Shown piece by piece: positions 57,467 through 64,000 of a stretch of 64,000 nucleotides of DNA. Numbering within the stretch: the stretch's first letter is position 1; every line of letters begins with the position of its first letter. A program made the translations under genes and the position numbers. The DNA is from Opitutaceae bacterium (GTDB lineage Bacteria > Verrucomicrobiota > Verrucomicrobiia > Opitutales > Opitutaceae), in assembly GCA_005799525.1 (NCBI GenBank), contig SYGN01000290.1:1-64000 (forward strand), in the 5' to 3' direction. The notes beneath the pieces were generated by a model. It searched no databases. It was given only the letters and a program-made list of their open reading frames with translations, and was not told where the DNA came from.

Positions 57467-58552
57467 ATGACGCTCGCCGAACTTGGGTGGACCGACACCC
57501 TCGCCAACGCCTTTGTGGCTCTCGGGCTCGCGGGGCTCGAGCCCGCGCGCGTGGTGTGCGAACTCCGGAGGAATTTTTATGCCGTCCACACGGCCTCGGG
57601 CGAGGTGCTGGGCGAGTGTGGCGGGGGCTTTTTCCATGTGGCGCGAACCCCGGATCAATTTCCGGCGGTTGGAGATTGGGTGGCCGTGAAGCGGCGCGAG
57701 GGCGAGCAACGGGCCGATATTCACGCGGTGCTGCCGCGGCGGACAAAGTTTTCGCGCCGAGCTTCGGGCTCCGAGGAGATCGAGCAAATTGTCGCGGCGA
57801 ACATCGACACCGTCTTCCTCGTCAGTGGGCTGGACCGGAATTTTAATCCCAAACGTATCCAACGATTTTTGGTTGCGGCGCACGACAGCGGTGCCGCGCC
57901 GGTGATCATTCTGAACAAGTCCGATGTGTGCGACGACGCGGACGCCGTGAAGCGCGAAGTCGAAGTGCTGGCCCCGGGCGTGCCAGTCCTCACCACGAGC
58001 ACGACGACGCGGAAGGGATTGAAGGCGCTCGCCGTGACGTTTGCGAAGCCGGGGCACACGGTGGCGTTTATCGGTTCATCCGGCGTCGGGAAATCCAGTC
58101 TCATCAACGCGCTCGCCCGCGATCCGGATGCGCTGCCGACTGGCGAAGTGCGGGAGAAAGACAGCAAAGGGCGTCACACGACCACTCGGCGTGAACTCAT
58201 GCAGACGCCATCCGGTGCGCTCGTGATCGACACGCCGGGGATGCGCGAACTGCAACTTTGGGGCGTGGAAGAAGGGATCGAGGAAGCGTTCGCGGACATC
58301 AAGGCGCTCGCCCTGACCTGTCGTTTTACTAACTGCGGTCACACCAACGAGCCCGGCTGCGCGGTGCGCGCAGCGCTGGCGGGCGGCGCGTTAGCGGCGG
58401 CGCGTTTCGACGCGTATCGGAAACTCAAAGCCGAGAAAACGGCCGGCGCCCCGAAACCGCGTAAGCCGAGCGCGCTCGCCAGCCGACCGAGTTGGAAACA
58501 GAAAGCCGAAGGGCAAAAACCGTTTCGGCACCGGCAGCATCAAGACGGTTGA
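57467..58552 (+). CDS. rsgA: Ribosome small subunit-dependent GTPase A
   Basis: NIDTVFLVSGLDRNFNPKRIQRFLVAAHDSGAAPVIILNKSDV; GSSGVGKSSLINAL; CRFTNCGHTNEPGCAVRAAL. Confidence 0.95.
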   Translation: MTLAELGWTDTLANAFVALGLAGLEPARVVCELRRNFYAVHTASGEVLGECGGGFFHVARTPDQFPAVGDWVAVKRREGEQRADIHAVLPRRTKFSRRASGSEEIEQIVAANIDTVFLVSGLDRNFNPKRIQRFLVAAHDSGAAPVIILNKSDVCDDADAVKREVEVLAPGVPVLTTSTTTRKGLKALAVTFAKPGHTVAFIGSSGVGKSSLINALARDPDALPTGEVREKDSKGRHTTTRRELMQTPSGALVIDTPGMRELQLWGVEEGIEEAFADIKALALTCRFTNCGHTNEPGCAVRAALAGGALAAARFDAYRKLKAEKTAGAPKPRKPSALASRPSWKQKAEGQKPFRHRQHQDG

Positions 58553-58923
58553 GGCGCTGCCAACGCCGGGGTCGCGGGCGCGGCGGGTGCCGGGCTCGCG
58601 GCGGGCAGGGATGTTTGGTTTGCGACGACGGGAGCAATCACGTATGGAATGCGGTGCGCGGGCTTAGCGGTAATCTCAAGGTAGACCTCCGAGGCGCCCG
58701 CGGTCACGACGAGGTCGATGGCTGCCCCCATCTCGTTTAAAAGCTGCGTTTCCGACGTGGCCGCGCTGGCGCCGACCCGACAAGCGAACTCCCAAAGATC
58801 GAATCCCTCGGGCAGCGTCTTGCGGCGTTCGCGTTTCACGTATTTGCGCACATTGTGTTTGATGGACTCGACAACACGGGCATCCGCTTTGCCGGGCGCG
58901 TGGAGAGAAAATGTCTTTTTCAT
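58540..58923 (-). CDS. DUF6172-like small protein
   Basis: MKKTFSLHAPGKADARVVESIKHNVRKYVKRERRKTLPEGFDLWEFACRVG; 13-bp convergent overlap with rsgA end. Confidence 0.7.
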   Translation of the reverse strand: MKKTFSLHAPGKADARVVESIKHNVRKYVKRERRKTLPEGFDLWEFACRVGASAATSETQLLNEMGAAIDLVVTAGASEVYLEITAKPAHRIPYVIAPVVANQTSLPAASPAPAAPATPALAAPQPS

Positions 58924-59234
58924 TTGAGCCAACGACAGTGAAGAAGGTCGCTGCGGGAGAGGAGCATTAATCGAGGAATATTTTTCCGTGGCCGGATTGT
59001 GGCGGCGGAATCACCCTAGGCGGCGTGTGCGTTGGGCGTTTTGATCGTTACAAGATGCTGCAGGATAACTAGTTATTGGAGCTATACGACGGTGGAAAGA
59101 ATAGGCGTCGTGTTTACAGCACGCGGGCGATTGAATGATTCTCCCATCCAAGAACGAATCAAAAAATCTGACACTGCGCTAAGTCCCGCCACTCCGGTGG
59201 GTGCCCCGCAAGTTCCTTGGGAGGTATTGCAATC

Positions 59235-59459
59235 ATGAGAGACGATTATCTGCAGGCCGCATTGAAAATGATCGATGACCCGAACATTCTCGTGAACGTC
59301 ATCTCGCGCCGAGTGAAGCAGCTGAAACGTGGCAACCGCGCGTTGGTGGAATCGCTCGAAAAACTTTCCCCGGAAGATACCGCACTCCGCGAGATCATGG
59401 AGGGCAAGATCAGCTACGAGCTGGCGACGAAAGAAACGCTCGTCCACGGCGGTCGCTGA
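59235..59459 (+). CDS. rpoZ: DNA-directed RNA polymerase omega subunit
   Basis: MRDDYLQAALKMIDDPNILVNVISRRVKQLKRGNRALVE..., omega-like. Confidence 0.8.
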   Translation: MRDDYLQAALKMIDDPNILVNVISRRVKQLKRGNRALVESLEKLSPEDTALREIMEGKISYELATKETLVHGGR

Positions 59460-59672
59460 GTTTTGGAAATCAATCATGCCAAGGCGATCAAACGGAATAG
59501 CGGTCCGCGCGGATTACGGGTCTGCGCGGATTCCCCCTTGCTCGTTCTTAAGAATCAGAGTGAAGCGACGGGTGTTGCAGGAGGATCAGTCACCAAGTAT
59601 CGCGCCTAGAAGCCGTCGTTCGGACCTGAGGTTCCCGTAGTGAACGACGGTAATTAGTCCCAGATAAATCAT

Positions 59673-59774
59673 ATGGCCAAATCACAAAACTCCAAGAAGC
59701 AGACCGAAAAAGCCCGGGCGAAAACCCCGGCTGAGAAGAAGGCCGTCAAGGCTACCAAGAAGACGAAAGCCTAA
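59673..59774 (+). CDS. Very small Lys/Ala-rich basic protein (33 aa), not in the ORF track
   Basis: MAKSQNSKKQTEKARAKTPAEKKAVKATKKTKA* followed by a strong terminator. Confidence 0.5.
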   Translation: MAKSQNSKKQTEKARAKTPAEKKAVKATKKTKA

Positions 59775-59815
59775 AGAGTTTCGTTTCTTTCGACCGATTA
59801 GTCGGTCCATTACTA

Positions 59816-59848
59816 ACGGCACAGCGAATCGCTGTGCCGTTTTTTTTG
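59816..59848 (+). terminator. Strong rho-independent terminator
   Basis: ACGGCACAGCGAATCGCTGTGCCGTTTTTTTT. Confidence 0.93.
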
Positions 59849-60002
59849 TCGGGTTGAACAGGTCATCGCGTCCCGATGCGATGTGGCTGTATTTGTTTTT
59901 CAGCGACCGGAGAGAAACGCGTTGGTGAATCCCCGTCATCGGCCCAAATTCTGCTTCCCGGGAGGAAGTGCTCTCGCTACAGATATCTCTTTTCAGACCA
60001 AC

Positions 60003-61991
60003 ATGACGCTCCAGACGCTCCTCCTTGCCAAAGCAGCCAACCAAGCACGCGGCCTCGCGATCGACGCCGTGCATGCTTGTTCCTCCGGCCACCTCGGCCT
60101 GCCCCTCGGCTGTGCCGAGATCGGCGCCGTGCTTTTCGGGCACGCGCTTTCGCACAACCCGGCGCGACCACGCTGGCTCAACCGCGATCGTTTTGTCCTC
60201 TCAGGTGGCCACGGCTCGATGTTTCTCTACAGCTGGCTCCACCTCAGCGGTTACGATCTGCCGATCGAGCAGGTGGCAAAATTTCGTGCGCTGCACAGCA
60301 CGACCCCCGGCCACCCGGAGTTTCACGAGACCCCCGGCGTCGAAGCCACCACCGGCCCGCTCGGCCCAGGGATCGGCAACGCGGTCGGCAGGGCGTTGGC
60401 CGGCCAGATGGCCGCAGCGCGTTTCAACACGCCGGAACACGAGATCTTTAATTATCACGTCGTGGCCCTCGCGGGTGACGGTTGTATGCAGGAAGGCGTC
60501 GCGATGGAGGCGTGTGCTTTCGCCGGCCACCAGAAACTCGACAACCTGATCCTGTTTTACGACTCCAACGACGTCACGCTCGATGCGATGGCAAGCAAGA
60601 CGCAGAGCGAGAGTGCGGCGCAGCGCTTCAAGGCGATTGCGTGGGATGTGCAAACCATCGACGGGCACGATCTCGCCGCCATCCTCAAGGCCTTCAACCG
60701 GGCCAAGCGGAGTCGGAGCGGCAAACCTCAGTTCATCATCGCAAAAACCATTATTGGCAAAGGCATCGCCGAAGTGCAGGGCACCGCCAAGGGCCACGGA
60801 GAGGGTGGCGCAAAATTTTCCGCCACCGCCCGCGCGTCGCTCGGCCTCCCCGCCGACCAGCATTTTTTCGTGAGCGACGATGTCCGCGCTTACTTCGCCA
60901 GCCACAAGGACCGCCTCGTGCGCTCCTGCAACAAGTGGCACAAAACTTACAAAGCGTGGGGCGCGGCCAATCCCGAGAAGTCCGCCCTCCTCGACTCGCG
61001 CGACACGACTCCGAGCGCCGCTGTGCTCCTTGAGAAAATCCCACTGTTTCCCGGCGATGCGAAACTCGCGACGCGTGCGGCCGGTCGCGACGTCCTGCAG
61101 CCGCTCGCGGCCGCGCTACCGTTGCTCATCGGCGGAAGCGCGGACCTTTACGGTTCGACGCTCAACTACATCGCAGCCGAGAAGGATTTCGACGACACCA
61201 ATCGCTCCGGTCGCAACATCCGCTTCGGTATCCGCGAACACGGTATGGCGGCCATTGCCAACGGCGTCGCCTACGATGGTCTCTTTCGTCCGAGCATCGC
61301 GACCTTCTTGGTGTTTGCCGATTACTCGCGGCCAGCGATGCGGATCGCGGCGTTGGCGAAGCTCCCGGTTGTCTATATCTACACACATGATTCCGTCGGC
61401 GTCGGCGAAGACGGACCGACGCACCAACCCGTTGAGACCATCTCTGGGCTCCGCGTAATTCCCAATCTCGATGTCATCCGCCCCGGTGATCCCGAAGAAA
61501 CCGCCGGTGCCTTCGCGGCTGCGCTCGCGCGCACCGACGGTCCGACGCTGCTCGCTCTAACCCGCCAGAATCTCCCGACTCTCAACGAAATCCCTGTGAC
61601 CTCCCGTCGCGAGGGCGTGCTCAAGGGCGGCTATGTTGCCGTGCCGGAATCTGCGCCGCTCACTCACATCCTCATCGCGACCGGCAGCGAACTCCAACTC
61701 GCGGTCGCCGCCTCCAAAACCCTCGGTGCCGGCACGCGCGTCGTGTCGCTGCCCTGCACCTCACGCTTCGACCGTCAGTCGGCTCAGTATCGCGAGAGCG
61801 TGCTGCCGTCGTCGTGCCGCAAGCGCATCGCTGTCGAGGCAGGAGTCACCGTACTCTGGCATAAATACGTCGGCTTAGCCGGCAAAGTGGTCGGCATCGA
61901 TCGCTTCGGTCTGAGCGCGCCGGCTCCTACGATCTTTAAGGAACTCGGCATCACGACCGAGGCCGTGGTGACCGCCGCTCAGGCACTCTAG
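60003..61991 (+). CDS. tkt: Transketolase
   Basis: [73 protein letters not shown]. Confidence 0.93.
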   Translation: MTLQTLLLAKAANQARGLAIDAVHACSSGHLGLPLGCAEIGAVLFGHALSHNPARPRWLNRDRFVLSGGHGSMFLYSWLHLSGYDLPIEQVAKFRALHSTTPGHPEFHETPGVEATTGPLGPGIGNAVGRALAGQMAAARFNTPEHEIFNYHVVALAGDGCMQEGVAMEACAFAGHQKLDNLILFYDSNDVTLDAMASKTQSESAAQRFKAIAWDVQTIDGHDLAAILKAFNRAKRSRSGKPQFIIAKTIIGKGIAEVQGTAKGHGEGGAKFSATARASLGLPADQHFFVSDDVRAYFASHKDRLVRSCNKWHKTYKAWGAANPEKSALLDSRDTTPSAAVLLEKIPLFPGDAKLATRAAGRDVLQPLAAALPLLIGGSADLYGSTLNYIAAEKDFDDTNRSGRNIRFGIREHGMAAIANGVAYDGLFRPSIATFLVFADYSRPAMRIAALAKLPVVYIYTHDSVGVGEDGPTHQPVETISGLRVIPNLDVIRPGDPEETAGAFAAALARTDGPTLLALTRQNLPTLNEIPVTSRREGVLKGGYVAVPESAPLTHILIATGSELQLAVAASKTLGAGTRVVSLPCTSRFDRQSAQYRESVLPSSCRKRIAVEAGVTVLWHKYVGLAGKVVGIDRFGLSAPAPTIFKELGITTEAVVTAAQAL

Positions 61992-62229
61992 TGCGCCGGC
62001 TTTTCTGTCGTAATCTCCGGGCCCGCCTTCGCCGGCGGGCCTTTTCCCTGTCTGGTTCGCAGGTATCATCGCAGCGCAGTGCAGCGCGTTACTGCCGACC
62101 AAGCATGTCCCCGGGGGAAGCCGGCAGGGGACGTTTATCCGGAAATCTTGCAGTGAAACGGGACGGTTAGATCAACGCTTGCAATCATCGTTAGCCCCCT
62201 AACTGTTTGCCTCTTTACTTTATTTTCCG

Positions 62230-62826
62230 ATGCCGCTTCTTCTGCTCAAAGACCTTCCTCGTTACGAGTGTTTGCTGAAATCAGCGAAGGAATTTCCGGA
62301 CCTCGATCCGTCGGCGGCTGAGGCCTATCTTCACTTGCTGCGTGCGGGCGACGACGCGTTTGGCGTTTCCCAGCGGAATCTCGATGCCCACGGAATATCC
62401 CAAGGACGATTCTGTGTGTTGATGCTGCTGTGGCGCAGCGTGCATTTGTCGGCGACCGAATTGGCCGGCGCGAAGCCCTGCGGGGATGGTCCGCGGACTC
62501 CAGCCGAGTTGGCCGAAGGAGCGAATGTCACGCGGGCCACGATGACGGGCCTGATCGACACTCTGGAGCGCGACGGCTTCGTGAAACGGGAACCTGACCC
62601 AGTCGACCGTCGAATGCTGTCCGTCCGCCTCACCGCGAAGGCGGAGCGATTTCTCCATGATTTTCTGCCCGGCCATTTCCGAACGACAGCTCGGATCATG
62701 ACCACGTTGAGCGAATCCGAGCGAAAGACGCTCGTCCGGTTGCTCACTAAAATCTCTACCCAAGCCGCTGAAATGGTCGGCGGTCCCGCCCCGGTGGCGG
62801 CCGAACCCTGCCTTACCGCTTTCTGA
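62230..62826 (+). CDS. MarR-family transcriptional regulator
   Basis: TPAELAEGANVTRATMTGLIDTLERDGFVKREPDPVDRRMLSVRLTAKAE. Confidence 0.92.
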   Translation: MPLLLLKDLPRYECLLKSAKEFPDLDPSAAEAYLHLLRAGDDAFGVSQRNLDAHGISQGRFCVLMLLWRSVHLSATELAGAKPCGDGPRTPAELAEGANVTRATMTGLIDTLERDGFVKREPDPVDRRMLSVRLTAKAERFLHDFLPGHFRTTARIMTTLSESERKTLVRLLTKISTQAAEMVGGPAPVAAEPCLTAF

Positions 62827-62851
62827 TTCTTCACCCTCAAACCTATCTGCC

Positions 62852-63991
62852 ATGTTTAAAAAAGTTTTCGTCTACATCGCGACCGTCTTCGGTCTGCTCG
62901 TTGTGATCGTCGCGCTCGGCGGCACCAAGAAACTGCAGTTCGCGGCGATGGGTGCGGCGGGCGCAGCCTTCGATCCTCCGCCCGAAACGGTCACGGCCCA
63001 GGCCGCGACCAAAGAAACGTGGGAGAATGTCCTGACTGCCAACGGCTCCGTGGCTCCGGTGCAGGGCGTGATGGTCGGCGCCGAGGTGCCCGGAAAAGTG
63101 GTCTCGATCAATTTTGAGTCGGGTACCAATGTCGCGGTAGGTGATTTGCTCGTACAGCTGGATGTGAGCACGGAAAATGCCCAGTTGCGCGCAGCCGAGT
63201 CCGTCGCTGACTTGGCGAAAATCAATCTTGGCCGCGCTCGCGAATTGCGCGAGAAGGGCACCAACGCCAGCTCCGATCTCGACGCGGCCGAAGCGCAGGC
63301 GAAGCAAGCCGCCGCCGCTGCGGACAATCTTCGGGCGGTGATCGCCAAGAAGAGTATTCGAGCTCCATTTACCGGACGGCTCGGAATCCGGCTCGTGCAA
63401 CTGGGCCAAATTCTGAGGGACGGTGAGTCCGTCGTCACGCTACAGACGGTCGACCCGATCTATACCAACTTCGCGCTGCCCCAGCAATTCCTCGCGTCGC
63501 TCAAAGTGGGCGAGAACGTGCGCCTCACGACGGATGCTTCGCCGGGTGAGACGTTCGCAGGAAAGATCACGGCGATTGCGCCGGAGATCGATGCGGTCAC
63601 TCGGAATATCCGCATTCAGGCGACGTTTGCCAATCCTGCGGCCAAACTCCGCAGCGGCATGTTCGGTTCGGTGGCGGTGCTCCTGCCGTCAACCGGCTCC
63701 AGCCTCGTCATTCCATCCACGGCGATTCTCCATGCTCCCTACGGTGATTCGGTGTTTGTGATTACCGAGGGGAAAAACGCGAAGACGGGCGCGGCCGAGA
63801 AGTCCATTCGCCAACAGTTCATCCGCGTCGGGACCGCCCGCGGCGATTTTGTCACGGTGGTTGCCGGCCTTAAGCCCGGGGAGTGGGTCGTCACGACCGG
63901 GATCTTCAAGCTCCGTCCCGGTATGTCCGTCATCGTCGATAACGCCCTCGCTCCCAAGGCTGAACTCGCGCCGAAGCCGGCCAATTCTTAA
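62852..63991 (+). CDS. RND efflux transporter periplasmic adaptor subunit
   Basis: ANGSVAPVQGVMVGAEVPGKVVSINFESGTNVAVGDLLVQLDVS; KKSIRAPFTGRLGIRLVQLGQIL; TTGIFKLRPGMSV. Confidence 0.93.
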   Translation: MFKKVFVYIATVFGLLVVIVALGGTKKLQFAAMGAAGAAFDPPPETVTAQAATKETWENVLTANGSVAPVQGVMVGAEVPGKVVSINFESGTNVAVGDLLVQLDVSTENAQLRAAESVADLAKINLGRARELREKGTNASSDLDAAEAQAKQAAAAADNLRAVIAKKSIRAPFTGRLGIRLVQLGQILRDGESVVTLQTVDPIYTNFALPQQFLASLKVGENVRLTTDASPGETFAGKITAIAPEIDAVTRNIRIQATFANPAAKLRSGMFGSVAVLLPSTGSSLVIPSTAILHAPYGDSVFVITEGKNAKTGAAEKSIRQQFIRVGTARGDFVTVVAGLKPGEWVVTTGIFKLRPGMSVIVDNALAPKAELAPKPANS

Positions 63992-64000
63992 GCGAATTCG

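Noticed and set aside
59329-59640. Plus-strand ORF overlapping rpoZ
   Set aside because: Out-of-frame with rpoZ; Arg/Ser-rich shadow translation.

Overview
The window is GC-rich bacterial chromosome, most like Verrucomicrobiota/Opitutaceae by gene content (inference; no search was run). Most of it is housekeeping and metabolic genes: tex, uronate catabolism (uxaE/uxaC plus a TRAP transporter), a PPi-type phosphofructokinase, purB, holA, lptF/G-like, metX/metW, yebC, rpmH-rnpA-yidD-yidC, thrS, cysS, hemB, tRNA-Phe, rsgA, rpoZ, transketolase, and a MarR regulator with an RND adaptor. The loci most worth attention are: (1) a two-gene module of a tandem-SET-domain protein followed by a SAM-methyltransferase/ATP-grasp (D-Ala-D-Ala-ligase-like) fusion; (2) a ~259-aa protein with BshC-like motifs directly upstream of bshB1 and bshA, a candidate compact BshC; (3) a site-2-protease-like membrane protein that has lost its HExxH motif, in an overlapping operon with a TPR protein and a PrmB-like methyltransferase; (4) an L-Ara4N (arn) operon with arnA split in two, interrupted by a decayed RelE-family toxin gene and its intact downstream small ORF. 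The intergenic regions carry several families of dispersed inverted repeats, and some appear to contribute codons to neighbouring genes. All calls come from reading the sequence and recalled family motifs.
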